Assembly (NCBI RefSeq): GCF_042675965.1
Contig: NZ_JBHTKJ010000073.1
Location: 104,201-168,200 of the forward strand
Source of the DNA: Virgibacillus_R byunsanensis
GTDB taxonomy: Bacteria > Bacillota > Bacilli > Bacillales > Amphibacillaceae
Length of the DNA: 64,000 nucleotides
Direction: 5' to 3'
A model generated the notes under the pieces. It did not search any database and was not told where the DNA came from. It saw only the letters and a list, made by a program, of their open reading frames with translations. The stretch's first letter is position 1, and every line of letters starts with the position of its first letter. The translations under genes were made by a program, and so were the position numbers. Below, in pieces: positions 8,681 through 17,612 of the stretch.

Positions 8681-8866
8681 TTGCGGACTCATTGGGTCTT
8701 ATTTTCTTTCATTATGTATATTCATCGCTGTTGTCGGACTCAGCGGACCTTATTTGTAACAGTTCTAGGAATAATAGACTGTTTTTTCATGAAATAAGGT
8801 CCCCTGTGTCCGCTCGACCTTAAAAATCACTGTTTTTGACACAAATAAGTGCACTGAAGTCCGCTT
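8681..8866. repeat. Intergenic repeat family D: paired direct and inverted copies, 51-nt step
   Basis: Four copies of a motif near GCGGACTCAGNGGACCTTAT occur here. Two are direct (starting at 8683 and 8734) and two inverted (starting at 8792 and 8843). The step within each pair is 51 nt, so the block is roughly symmetrical. No open reading frame crosses it. Function unknown. Confidence 0.7.
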
Positions 8867-9240
8867 AAAATTTGTTCGCTATCATCTGCCTCGTTTGCAC
8901 AAAAAGCGACTGCTCTCCTTGGGCAATTGCCCCTGTTAATGCAATAAATACCTTTTTAGCAAAAGCCCAAAGGGTACACTTTTGAGTGCAGTATTTTGGC
9001 TCCTCGCTATATAGTGGGACTCTGCGGGATGATTCACGAGCCAATCCGCCAGCATCAAGGAATATTGGCTCACGCTTTCAATGCTATCATGCCCACCACT
9101 CCATATAAAATCTCCTATTCTAACTTCTACTTCTATACTAAATAGCGGAGAGGCAGTATTTTTCTTTTCCGCTGGTAATGCGTAAGCCTGCTACACGGTA
9201 ATTTGCTTATACTCGACGAATCACTATTTTGCTCTTTTCA
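8867..9240. other. Gene desert with possible insertion-sequence end remnant
   Basis: No supported gene. The stretch near 9088-9116 (reverse strand GGAGTGGTGGGCATGATAG) resembles a second desert segment near 45369-45395 (GGAGAGGTGGGTATGATAG). Beside it the arms GAGCCAAT and ATTGGCTC (about 9040-9080) form a hairpin. The combination suggests the structured non-coding end of an IS110-type element without its transposase, but this is an inference. Confidence 0.3.
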
Positions 9241-9558
9241 TTTTATATCATAGCCAATACATTAAATCCGTAGTTATCTTCTAGGGCAATAGGAACATTT
9301 TCCCTTAATTTTCTTTTCTAACAAAAATGGTTCACCATAGACACATTGCTTGTCGGAGTTATTCTCAACTATTACAGTCAATCCAGTAGAGGAGACTGTT
9401 CCTTCCTTTACAATCATCGTTACTCCAACAAGGTTGTTGACAGTTTCATATATTGTAAGTTCCCAGCCGGTTGTTTCAGCAGATTGGTCCGAATCACACC
9501 CTAATAAAAGTGTCAAACTTATTACCATACAGAATAGCGAAAACAAATATCTCCTCAT
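9241..9558 (-). pseudogene. Frameshifted lipoprotein gene (Ig-like domain)
   Basis: The reading frame starts at 9558 with a lipoprotein signal peptide (SLTLLLGC lipobox). It reads TGLTVIVENNSDKQCVYGEPFLLEKKIKGK, typical of a Bacillus immunoglobulin-like domain that usually continues 'KWYQVPVA..NYGFNSIGYD'. Here the frame breaks after KGK and ends at 9274. Another frame directly downstream carries VPIALEDNYGFN, and a further frame carries IGYDIK. So the gene looks disrupted by a small deletion and a second shift. If translated, it would be a 94-residue truncated lipoprotein. Confidence 0.7.
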
Positions 9559-9748
9559 GTAATCCCTCCTTTAAGTTGAACATTTATTTGTCTAATTATA
9601 GTTTACAGTAAATGCCCATTTCTATTGTGACTTCTTATTGAATAAACCTGCCAGTTAATTTGAGTGTAATCGTTCACAACCTCTACTTATATTTCAACAT
9701 GAATATTCAGAATACCCTGTATACAAATTTAAGACATCTACAACAACA

Positions 9749-9793
9749 AAAAACACCCATCAAAATAACATACAAATTGATGGGCGTTTTACG
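9749..9793 (-). terminator. Terminator of the TIM-barrel-like gene
   Basis: An 11-bp stem built on CCCATCAA/TTGATGGG, followed by TTTTTTG on the reverse strand. It lies about 60 nt after the stop codon at 9851. Confidence 0.7.
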
Positions 9794-9850
9794 TTACATT
9801 TTTAATGTTTGCGGAATCCGTTACCTATAAAAGGACTTTTAATTACACAG

Positions 9851-10768
9851 CTATCTATTAACAGATGTTGCCATCCGCATATAGGTGTGACGCTTTCCAC
9901 GAATTGCAATTGAATACGCCATAATATTTTCAGGTACAGAAATTCCGTTAAGACCAGCATCACCAATATGGTGAGCATCCGCACCTGCCATTTTATTATG
10001 TAACGCCATTTGTTGTATCGTTTCTTTTTCAGCACCTTCCTGGCTTGTTCCAATTGCAGTTAATGCTAAGGCACCCTGGTTATGAGCTACTTGCACTAAC
10101 TCCTCTGTTTTTTCAAGTGTAGCACCAGGCACACTACCGACAGACGGAAGCAGAATAATATCCGCACCCAATTGGACAAATTGGGTTACAACATCACTAG
10201 TTACAATATCACTTCCAGACTCCGTTTTGACACCAGCACCATGCATTTTTCCGGCAATTATCATGATTTCATCCTGAAAAATCTCCTTAGCATGTGCGAT
10301 TGATTTTAAAATAGCCGCATTCGTGACCCCCGTTTTAGGATTACCTGTAAAACAGACGAAATCAATATCAAGATGTTTTGCTTTTTCCAACGAATCAGGT
10401 AGGGCTGTACGTCCTTTTGGAAGGTTTTCCAACGTTTCTGCTTGATTTGCATCCATATCTACTGGTTCAAGGTTGATTCCAATAGGTCTACCAATCCACT
10501 TTTTCAGCTCGGATATTACGTTTTCTGTTTCTGTAAGGGAAATCCCTTCGATGTTGGGATCATTAACATCAAATAGATTTAACAGAATTAAATCTGCTCC
10601 AAATGCAGCAGCAAATTCCGCATTGGTTATACCAGGATACATTGGAGTTGATGTACAAACCACCTCAGCTATCATCGTCCTCCCCTCAGAAGCTGCTATC
10701 GCTTGAGTTAACTGTGATCCATTCATTTTTTGAAAATCTGAGGCTGTACAATTTAGTAGACGTTTCAA
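9851..10768 (-). CDS. TIM-barrel-like protein of unknown function (DUF7916-type)
   Basis: This 305-residue cytoplasmic protein begins MKRLLNCTASDFQKMNGSQL and has repeated beta-alpha units: ADLILLNLFDVNDPNI, GRPIGINLEPVD, IDFVCFTGNPKTGVT, IMIIAGKMHGAG and ADIILLPSVGSVPG. I recognise it as a conserved Firmicutes family sometimes labelled PEP phosphonomutase-like, but no catalytic motif is clear enough to name a reaction. It is transcribed as a single unit, with terminators on both sides, downstream of a GlcD-type flavoprotein gene. Confidence 0.7.
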   Translation of the reverse strand: MKRLLNCTASDFQKMNGSQLTQAIAASEGRTMIAEVVCTSTPMYPGITNAEFAAAFGADLILLNLFDVNDPNIEGISLTETENVISELKKWIGRPIGINLEPVDMDANQAETLENLPKGRTALPDSLEKAKHLDIDFVCFTGNPKTGVTNAAILKSIAHAKEIFQDEIMIIAGKMHGAGVKTESGSDIVTSDVVTQFVQLGADIILLPSVGSVPGATLEKTEELVQVAHNQGALALTAIGTSQEGAEKETIQQMALHNKMAGADAHHIGDAGLNGISVPENIMAYSIAIRGKRHTYMRMATSVNR

Positions 10769-10842
10769 TGATTACGCTCCTTTTTAACTCGAATTCCTTT
10801 TATTGTTTCCTAAGAAAGAATTTTTAACTATTCCTTACATGC

Positions 10843-10882
10843 TGAAAAACCACTCCGATAGCTTACAGTCGAAGTGGTTTCA
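10843..10882 (-). terminator. Terminator of GlcD-like gene
   Basis: Stem AAACCACT/AGTGGTTT with internal pairs, followed by TTTTTC on the reverse strand. Confidence 0.6.
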
Positions 10883-10904
10883 TTTATTCAAATTACTTTC
10901 TTTA

Positions 10905-12272
10905 TCACTTATTCTTAATGATTTTTCCTGGGTTCAACAAACCTTCAGGGTCCAGTGCCTGCTTTATATTTTGCATAACACCAAGAGCTGATCCGTGTTC
11001 TTTTTCCTGGTACTTCTGTTTGCCGATCCCTACCCCGTGTTCACCTGTGCATGTACCACCTCTTGCTAAAGCATAGTTAACAATTCGTTCATTAACCTTG
11101 GTAGCTTTTTCGATTTCCTCTGGTTGATTTACATCAATCATTAATAAAATATGATAATTTCCATCTCCGACGTGTCCGACAATCCCACCGGCAAGGCCAG
11201 ACTCCTCAACCGCTTCTCTAGCATCTTTAATGGCGCCAGCTAGTTCTGAGATTGGTAAACAAACATCAGTTACCATCTGTTTCCGGCCTGGATGACCATG
11301 AATAAAGGCGTATGCTACATTGTGACGTGCTTCCCACAGTCGATTGCGGGCTGCTGTATCTGATTCAAACTCGATTTCCTTACAATTCATATCATTAACA
11401 ATTTCGTTCATAAACTCTACATCATGTTTAAGGCCTGCCTCATTTCCATGAAGCTCCAGAAATATAGTAGGAACTTCCTTGTATGATGTATCACTGAAAA
11501 GGTTCATTTGCTTAATAGAATGATCATCAACCAGTTCAACTCGCGCCACAGGTACTCCTGCTTGCAATATAGCAATTACCGCATTAACTGCATCATCCAC
11601 ACTTTCAAACGAAGCTCTGGCAGCCATAATATGTTCTGGAATTCCTAAGACTTTTAGTGTTAGTTCCGTAAAGCATCCAAGTGTTCCCTCAGAACCAACA
11701 AAAAGTCCATTTAAATGATAGCCTGAAGATGATTTCGCAGACATATTACCAGTATGGATAGCCGAACCATCTGCTAGGATCACCTCTAAATCACGAACCT
11801 GATCACGCATAATTCCATATTTGACTGCTGTTGTTCCACTCGCATTTGTGGCAGCCATACCTCCTAATGTCGCATCCGCTCCTGGGTCTACCGTGAAGAA
11901 CAATCCGTGTTTTTTCAGCTCTTTGTTTAATTGTGATCTGGTCACACCAGGTTGCACCTTAACAAGGAAATCACTCTCCCGTATTTCTAAAATTTTATTC
12001 ATCAATGAAAAATCAATTACGATTCCACCCTCATAAGGGATGACACTACCTTCTAGACTTGATCCTACTCCGTAAGGCACAACAGGTGTTTTATACGTAT
12101 TAGCTAACTTCATCACAGCACTAACTTCTTCGGTGTTTTCTGGAAAAACAACTATATCTGGTGAATGTGCTGTATGGTAAGATTCATCTGTACTATGTTG
12201 TTCCAATATAGTCTCATTGGTCGTCGCGCGATCTTCAGCTAAAGCTTTTTGTAACTCATCTAATAATTTCAT
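10905..12272 (-). CDS. FAD-linked oxidoreductase, GlcD / D-lactate dehydrogenase type
   Basis: The 455-residue protein has an N-terminal FAD_binding_4 domain (VVPYGVGSSLEGSVIP, GADATLGGMAATNASGTTAVKYG, SSSGYHLNGLFVGSEGTLG). The C-terminal FAD-oxidase domain contains VTDVCLPISEL, GGIVGHVGDGNYH and CTGEHGVGIGK. These mark the flavoproteins that oxidise 2-hydroxyacids such as glycolate or D-lactate to the 2-oxoacid and pass electrons to the respiratory chain. No GlcE or GlcF partner is adjacent, so a stand-alone D-lactate dehydrogenase role is as likely as glycolate oxidase. Confidence 0.9.
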   Translation of the reverse strand: MKLLDELQKALAEDRATTNETILEQHSTDESYHTAHSPDIVVFPENTEEVSAVMKLANTYKTPVVPYGVGSSLEGSVIPYEGGIVIDFSLMNKILEIRESDFLVKVQPGVTRSQLNKELKKHGLFFTVDPGADATLGGMAATNASGTTAVKYGIMRDQVRDLEVILADGSAIHTGNMSAKSSSGYHLNGLFVGSEGTLGCFTELTLKVLGIPEHIMAARASFESVDDAVNAVIAILQAGVPVARVELVDDHSIKQMNLFSDTSYKEVPTIFLELHGNEAGLKHDVEFMNEIVNDMNCKEIEFESDTAARNRLWEARHNVAYAFIHGHPGRKQMVTDVCLPISELAGAIKDAREAVEESGLAGGIVGHVGDGNYHILLMIDVNQPEEIEKATKVNERIVNYALARGGTCTGEHGVGIGKQKYQEKEHGSALGVMQNIKQALDPEGLLNPGKIIKNK

Positions 12273-12355
12273 TAAAATCTCCCCCGTGTCTTCATGTGTT
12301 TAATTGTCTTTATATGAATTTTACAATAAATCTATATGTTTTAAAATGTATAACG

Positions 12356-13051
12356 TTAAGGAATTTCTAAGATATCCCATGCCGTTATAATTCCTGCAGG
12401 CTTTTCGGTTGATTGACCGTTACTCGTAATAAGCAATGCTTCCAAACGTATTCCTCTGCCGATTTGCTCTCTAAAAAATGCTACCGCTTCCAAAACTGCT
12501 GTATTGCTTTTAATGAATTTATAATTCCCTCTCTCTTCAAAACGTAATACCTCACTTAATGTGGTTTCCATAGTTGGTAATTCATCTGTTTCGACGTTTG
12601 AGGCTATCCAGTTAGTAATCCCTTTTTGAGTAATTAGACCTTTGAAGTCCTCTCCATTATAAATTGGAAACTTAGAAAATGCTTTTTCATGAACCACCCT
12701 AAGCAAGCTTGATAACGTTTCCGTCTCTTGAAACGTATACACTTTCCGTGCAAATAAAGGTACTACTTCTTCTGGCTGTGTTAATTCTCTTTCAATGTCT
12801 TCTATTCGTTTCACAACGGAGTCATGTGGCTCTGCGATTGCGTAACTCATATCAATTTTATTATGTACAATCGCATTTCGTAGTGCGGCAAACTCCAACA
12901 GATCATCACCATAGCGTTTTACGATGCCATTGTAATCACGTAAAATCTTCACCATTCTTGAGAAACCAGCATCTTCGTGGCTCATCATCGACTTTAGTTC
13001 TTTTTCAATTCTCGTAAACGTCGTCAGAAATTTTTCCGAGTTGGTGTGCAT
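12356..13051 (-). CDS. CBS-domain protein
   Basis: About 231 residues from the ATG at 13051, which has GGGAGAG 8 nt upstream; a longer N-terminal extension is not supported. The first 90 residues are helical (FTRIEKELKSMMSHEDAGFSRMVKIL). Two CBS-like repeats follow (RKVYTFQETETLSSLLRVVHEKAFSKFPIYNGEDFKGLIT and FIKSNTAVLEAVAFF...LLITSNGQSTEKPAGIITAWDIL). CBS pairs usually sense adenine nucleotides. The partner and target are unknown. It is monocistronic and divergent from cydA. Confidence 0.75.
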   Translation of the reverse strand: MHTNSEKFLTTFTRIEKELKSMMSHEDAGFSRMVKILRDYNGIVKRYGDDLLEFAALRNAIVHNKIDMSYAIAEPHDSVVKRIEDIERELTQPEEVVPLFARKVYTFQETETLSSLLRVVHEKAFSKFPIYNGEDFKGLITQKGITNWIASNVETDELPTMETTLSEVLRFEERGNYKFIKSNTAVLEAVAFFREQIGRGIRLEALLITSNGQSTEKPAGIITAWDILEIP

Positions 13052-13229
13052 AATAGAATCTCTCCCGAATGATATTATCCGTACACTACAACCATAATAA
13101 TAGCATACTTTTAGAACTTGCATTTACATGGCAGTCTTAATTAGGGATGGTTAGCTCTAAGATTAAATAACCCGTTAAACACATTATTGACATAAACGTT
13201 AGAAATTTGTCATAAATATGAGGTTCCTT

Positions 13230-13277
13230 AGACACTTTTTTAGGGTAGAATTACATTATAGTGTGATAAATGTCACT
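13230..13277 (+). promoter_or_regulatory. cydABS promoter region with Rex/Fnr-like operator
   Basis: TGTGA-N6-TCACT at 13262-13277 is one base from the TGTGA-N6-TCACA half-site pair used by Fnr and Rex, which control cyd genes in Bacillus. TAGACA near 13230 and TACATTATA about 17 nt later could be the -35 and -10, with the operator just downstream. Repression when oxygen is ample fits a bd oxidase. Confidence 0.4.
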
Positions 13278-13356
13278 CAAATGATTTTAAACCTATTTTC
13301 GCAGAATTCCGTATGCTCATTTCTGCACATTTATAAATAAAGGAGGAAGATGGGCT

Positions 13357-14694
13357 TTGCTTTTCGATGATGTCGTATTTTCAAGCCGAATGTTAACACT
13401 TCTTACCCTTTCCTTCCATATTATTTACGCGACGGTCGGGGTTGGTATTCCGCTCTTAATCATGATCGCGCAATGGGTAGGAATCAAAAAAAATGATGAA
13501 CACTACATTTTAATGGCTCGGCGATGGGCACGTGGTTTTGTGGTCACTGTTGCTGTCGGAGTTGTAACTGGTACTGCCATTGGTCTTCAACTCTCTTTAT
13601 TATGGCCAAACTTTATGGAATTAGCAGGTAATGTTATTGCTCTCCCACTGTTTATGGAAGTTTTTGCTTTCTTTTTTGAAGCAATTTTCCTCGGGATTTA
13701 CTTATATACATGGGACCGTTTTGAAGATCAACGGAAGCATTTAATGCTTTTAATCCCTGTTGCCATAGGTGCTGCTATGTCAGCGTTTTTCATTACAACT
13801 GTTAATGGATTTATGAACGCACCTCAAGGCTTTGACTTCGCTAATGGAGCTTTTACGAATGTAAATCCAATTTATGCCATGTTTAATGCTGCAACACCAA
13901 CTAAGGTGTCGCACGTAGTTGTAACAGCATTTATGACATCTGCATTTATCCTTGCTTCTATTGCTTCCTTTCGATTAGTGAGGGGGTCTAATCATATTTA
14001 TTATAAAAAAGCCCTCTATTTAACGATGAAAGTCGGACTTGTTTTCGCAATTGCTGCTGCATTAATCGGTGACTTCTCTGGAAAATATTTAGCAGAATAT
14101 CAACCGGAAAAATTAGCTGCAGCTGAGTGGCATTTTGAAACAGAAGGTTATGCACCACTTGTTCTTTTCGGGGTATTAGATGAAGATAACGAAGCCCAGT
14201 ATGCTATTAAGATACCCTACGCACTAAGCATACTTGGTCACGGGAGCCCTTCTGCTGAAATAATCGGATTGAACGATTTTCCAGAAGATGAAACCCCACC
14301 ATTATTTATTCATTATTTATTCGATTTAATGGTCACCATAGGTATGGGCATGGTTGCTTTAGCACTTGTCTACTGGATTGGTGTCAAACGTGGTTGGGCT
14401 TTTGTAAGTACCAAACCTTTCCGCTGGCTACTTGTACTGGGTGGACCACTTTCTATCCTAGCTATTGAAGCAGGCTGGTGGATGGCTGAGTTTGGTCGCC
14501 AGCCCTGGATACTAAGAGGAATCATGTTGACATCTGAAGCAGCAACCTCCAGTGAACACGTCGACTTGATGCTTATCTTATTTGCAGGATTATACTTCAT
14601 TCTAGGAGTGGGTACTGTTGTCATTCTAAGACGTATGTTCCGCAACAACCCAGTGGAAAAAGAACTATCTGAACAAGGTGGTGGAGAAACATGA
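13357..14694 (+). CDS. cydA: Cytochrome bd quinol oxidase subunit I
   Basis: A 445-residue multi-helix membrane protein holding the haem b558, b595 and d sites. Visible motifs are the N-terminal LTLSFHIIYATVGVGIPLL with the haem-ligand histidine, RWARGFVVTVAVGVVTGTAIGLQLSLLWPNF, and the invariant GRQPW (EFGRQPWILRG). The quinol loop is short, as in Bacillus/Geobacillus (CIO-like) enzymes. The start is TTG at 13357, behind AGGAGGA; the ATG at 13350 is out of frame and stops at once. It overlaps cydB by 4 bp. The enzyme reduces oxygen with high affinity under oxygen limitation. Confidence 0.95.
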   Translation: MLFDDVVFSSRMLTLLTLSFHIIYATVGVGIPLLIMIAQWVGIKKNDEHYILMARRWARGFVVTVAVGVVTGTAIGLQLSLLWPNFMELAGNVIALPLFMEVFAFFFEAIFLGIYLYTWDRFEDQRKHLMLLIPVAIGAAMSAFFITTVNGFMNAPQGFDFANGAFTNVNPIYAMFNAATPTKVSHVVVTAFMTSAFILASIASFRLVRGSNHIYYKKALYLTMKVGLVFAIAAALIGDFSGKYLAEYQPEKLAAAEWHFETEGYAPLVLFGVLDEDNEAQYAIKIPYALSILGHGSPSAEIIGLNDFPEDETPPLFIHYLFDLMVTIGMGMVALALVYWIGVKRGWAFVSTKPFRWLLVLGGPLSILAIEAGWWMAEFGRQPWILRGIMLTSEAATSSEHVDLMLILFAGLYFILGVGTVVILRRMFRNNPVEKELSEQGGGET

Positions 14695-15737
14695 GTTACG
14701 AAATCATAGGAATTGCCGTACTGTGGACATTTCTGTTTGGGTATGTCATTGTCGCATCCATTGACTTTGGAGCAGGATTCTTTAATGCATACAGCTCCTT
14801 CACCGGAAAACAACATATATTAACAAAGATTATTCAGCGTTATTTGTCACCAGTATGGGAAGTGACTAATGTATTTCTTGTATTCTTCTTCGTTGGGATC
14901 GTTGGTTTCTTTCCAAAAACTGCCTTTTATTATGGAACAACGCTGCTTGTCCCAGTGAGTATCGCGATTATACTGCTAGCAATCCGCGGATCCTATTATG
15001 CTTTTGAAACATATGGGTCTAAAGGTCATAAAGGATATGCGTTCATGTACGGTTTATCTGGATTATTCTTGCCCGCTTCTTTATCCATTGTATTAACGAT
15101 ATCTGAAGGTGGCTTTGTTTCGATGGTTGATGGAGAGCCTAGGTTAGATTACTTGCAGTTGTTTACGAGTCCCTTAACCTGGAGTATAGTCGTACTCAGT
15201 CTAGCTGCTGTACTGTATATATCCGCAGTTTTTCTTACGTGGTATGCCAATAAAGCAGGTGATACAGATGCTACAAACTTACTGCGAAAATATGCATTAA
15301 TTTGGTCACTACCAACCATTATTACTGCAGGAGGAATCATTTTTGAATTACGCTCCCACAACCAGGAACACTACGCTCAACTATTAGATCTGTGGTGGAT
15401 ATTCGGCGTATCCTTCCTGTTATTCATGGGTACCGTTTGGCTGATCTGGATACGGAAAAACTATGGATTGGCATTTATAATGCTGATTGGGCAATTTGCA
15501 TTTGCTTTTTATGGATATGGTATTTCCCACTATCCATATCTACTTTATCCGTTTCTGACGATATATGACAGTTTTACAAATGAAGCGATGGCAATCTCAC
15601 TGATTGTTGCCTTCATTGCAGGATTTGCCTTACTTATACCTTCGTTGTATCTGTTAATGAGACTATTTTTATTTGATAAAGATTACGTAAAAGGTAAATC
15701 GAAAGATAATTATGAAGGAGGGCGCTCGAGAAAATGA
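14691..15737 (+). CDS. cydB: Cytochrome bd quinol oxidase subunit II
   Basis: A 348-residue hydrophobic protein with about nine membrane helices. It has the CydB N-terminus (AVLWTFLFGYVIVASIDFGAGFF) and the LLAIRGSYYAFETYG region. It is translationally coupled to cydA (ATGA overlap) and to the tiny cydS gene at its 3' end (again ATGA). It partners CydA in the bd-type terminal oxidase. Confidence 0.94.
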   Translation: MSYEIIGIAVLWTFLFGYVIVASIDFGAGFFNAYSSFTGKQHILTKIIQRYLSPVWEVTNVFLVFFFVGIVGFFPKTAFYYGTTLLVPVSIAIILLAIRGSYYAFETYGSKGHKGYAFMYGLSGLFLPASLSIVLTISEGGFVSMVDGEPRLDYLQLFTSPLTWSIVVLSLAAVLYISAVFLTWYANKAGDTDATNLLRKYALIWSLPTIITAGGIIFELRSHNQEHYAQLLDLWWIFGVSFLLFMGTVWLIWIRKNYGLAFIMLIGQFAFAFYGYGISHYPYLLYPFLTIYDSFTNEAMAISLIVAFIAGFALLIPSLYLLMRLFLFDKDYVKGKSKDNYEGGRSRK

Positions 15738-15850
15738 ATGACTTTTTTATATTTATTGCTCCCCCACTCGTCCTTATTGGCTCGATTGCACTTGCGTTTT
15801 GGGCAGCATTAAAGGACGGTGCAGTAGTAGAATCACAAGAAGATTTTTAA
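15734..15850 (+). CDS. cydS: Cytochrome bd small subunit CydS-like
   Basis: A 38-codon gene that overlaps the cydB stop by ATGA and has AAGGAGG upstream. It encodes one membrane helix: MNDFFIFIAPPLVLIGS, then IALAFWAALKDG and an acidic tail. Length, the position right after cydB, the FxxxxxP start and the FWxxLKD motif match CydS, the third subunit seen in the Geobacillus bd oxidase structure. It is followed at once by the operon terminator. Confidence 0.85.
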   Translation: MNDFFIFIAPPLVLIGSIALAFWAALKDGAVVESQEDF

Positions 15851-15853
15851 ATA

Positions 15854-15896
15854 GGAAAAGGGCCATTCCATAGTCGTTGGAATTGCCCTTTTTTAT
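15854..15896. terminator. Bidirectional terminator between cydS and cydC
   Basis: AAAAGGGC and GCCCTTTT arms enclose the inner pair ATTCCA/TGGAAT. Both strands end in T-runs, serving the convergent cydABS and cydDC operons. Confidence 0.75.
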
Positions 15897-17612
15897 TTAC
15901 ATAAACACGCTTTTTTCAATCTGTTTCATCTGATAGAAGTACCCTTGTAGATCCATCAATTCTTCAAATGTACCTACTTCGATTATTTCACCCTGTTCCA
16001 TCACGATAATCTGATCCATGTTCTCCATTCCAGTTAAACGATGACTGATGAGCACCACGGTATCGTCTTTAGCTTTTTCGAATAGATGACGATAGATCGT
16101 TTCTTCTGTCAGTGCATCAATCGATGATGTTGGTTCATCAAGCAGCCAGACGGAACTATTTTTCAGCATTGCTCTGGCAATAGCTAATCGTTGCTTTTCC
16201 CCGCCCGATAGGTTTTCTCCTTTTTCCAGGACAGGATCATCGAGTGAAAATGGATCGAGCAAAACGTTACTCAGTACTGCTTCCATTTCCAGATCACTTG
16301 CCTCCTCTCTGGCCAGGAGTAAATTTTCACGAATCGTACCATAGAAGAAGTGATTCTTTTGCAGGACAACATTTGTATTTTCCCAAATGGTTTCTTGGGA
16401 TAGTTGATCTGCTGGAATACCATCAAGACAGATTTCACCTTTTTCAAGCTCATGCATTTTCAGAAAAAGCTCGAATAAAGTTGATTTACCAGATCCACTT
16501 GGCCCAACAATGGCTGTGTTTGACCCTGCTGGTAATGATAGCGAAGCCTGGTTAATTGTATTTCGGAGCTCATCTGAAAAGGAAAAACTGATATCTTTTG
16601 CGTCTATGGAATACGGCTGGTTACTTGGAAGTTGTTTGGCGTTTTCAGGACGAAGGATACCAGGTCTTTCCACAACTGAATAAAGACGTTTAGCTGCAAG
16701 ACGACTATCTTCCAGGTGACTTGGAAATACGGCCATTGAACCTGCATTTTCAAACACGGTTAGAGAAATCATAACGAGCATAGCTAGAAAAATACCGTCC
16801 AACTGTCCCTCTGTAACCAAAAAAGCTCCTACAGCAATGACCAACCAGGAAATAAATAGTGACACAAACGTGTTCACCGAATCACTATAAACCTGGTGAA
16901 CCCCTTCTCGTTCCTGTTCTGTAATATAATCATCCGAGTATCCCACTAACTGCTCTTTTTTTCCTTCTAACTGCTGGTAAATTTTCAAATCCCGGAAACC
17001 ATAAAGAAATTCTGTTACCTCTGTTGAAAAATCCCCACGGCTCTTTCGCATTTTCCACTCCACTTTTCTGCGTGCCATGGTAAACAGAAAAGGCACAACA
17101 AATGTGGTTAAAATTAAGCCTAAAGCCAAAACCAGTGCTATCTCAATAGCATAAAACATCGTAAATAGGATGGTGCTTAAAAAGACGATGACTAATACAA
17201 TCGGTGGATAAACCACACGTAAAAAGAAGTTTTGTAATGTCTCCACATCGCCAACAATTCTCGAGAGCAGATCACCGCTTCGATATTTCTGTAGAAGATT
17301 TGGTGCGAGTGGTTCTATTTTTTTATAAAATGAAACGCGTAAATTACTAAGCATCGTAAATGTCGCACGATGTGAAAACAAACGTTCCCCATAACGGCTA
17401 AATGCACGCGTAAAACCGAGCAGTTTAACGGTGGCTATAACAATAGTAAGTGTATACAGAGGCGGTGCGAGTGCGGCCTTTGAAATCAAATACCCACTTG
17501 AGGCAAATAAGCCAACAGCAGCAAGCCCCGTAATAACGCCAAACAAAACGGATAGAAAGACATCTCTTTTTTCCATCATAATCAGTTTGATTACTTGACC
17601 TAAATCTTTCAT
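15897..17612 (-). CDS. cydC: ABC transporter CydC (cytochrome bd assembly)
   Basis: 571 residues. An N-terminal six-helix exporter domain is followed by an ATPase with GPSGSGKST (Walker A), LSGGEKQRLAIARAM and SVWLLDEPTSSID. It overlaps cydD by 4 bp in one operon. The CydDC heterodimer is required for bd oxidase assembly and has been linked to thiol or haem handling. In B. subtilis cydABCD is a single operon; here cydDC runs in the opposite direction and meets cydABS tail to tail. Confidence 0.93.
   Translation of the reverse strand: MKDLGQVIKLIMMEKRDVFLSVLFGVITGLAAVGLFASSGYLISKAALAPPLYTLTIVIATVKLLGFTRAFSRYGERLFSHRATFTMLSNLRVSFYKKIEPLAPNLLQKYRSGDLLSRIVGDVETLQNFFLRVVYPPIVLVIVFLSTILFTMFYAIEIALVLALGLILTTFVVPFLFTMARRKVEWKMRKSRGDFSTEVTEFLYGFRDLKIYQQLEGKKEQLVGYSDDYITEQEREGVHQVYSDSVNTFVSLFISWLVIAVGAFLVTEGQLDGIFLAMLVMISLTVFENAGSMAVFPSHLEDSRLAAKRLYSVVERPGILRPENAKQLPSNQPYSIDAKDISFSFSDELRNTINQASLSLPAGSNTAIVGPSGSGKSTLFELFLKMHELEKGEICLDGIPADQLSQETIWENTNVVLQKNHFFYGTIRENLLLAREEASDLEMEAVLSNVLLDPFSLDDPVLEKGENLSGGEKQRLAIARAMLKNSSVWLLDEPTSSIDALTEETIYRHLFEKAKDDTVVLISHRLTGMENMDQIIVMEQGEIIEVGTFEELMDLQGYFYQMKQIEKSVFM

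Noticed and set aside
12709..13017. 102-codon + strand frame opposite the CBS gene
   Set aside because: Shadow of the CBS coding sequence; no homology and no start signal.
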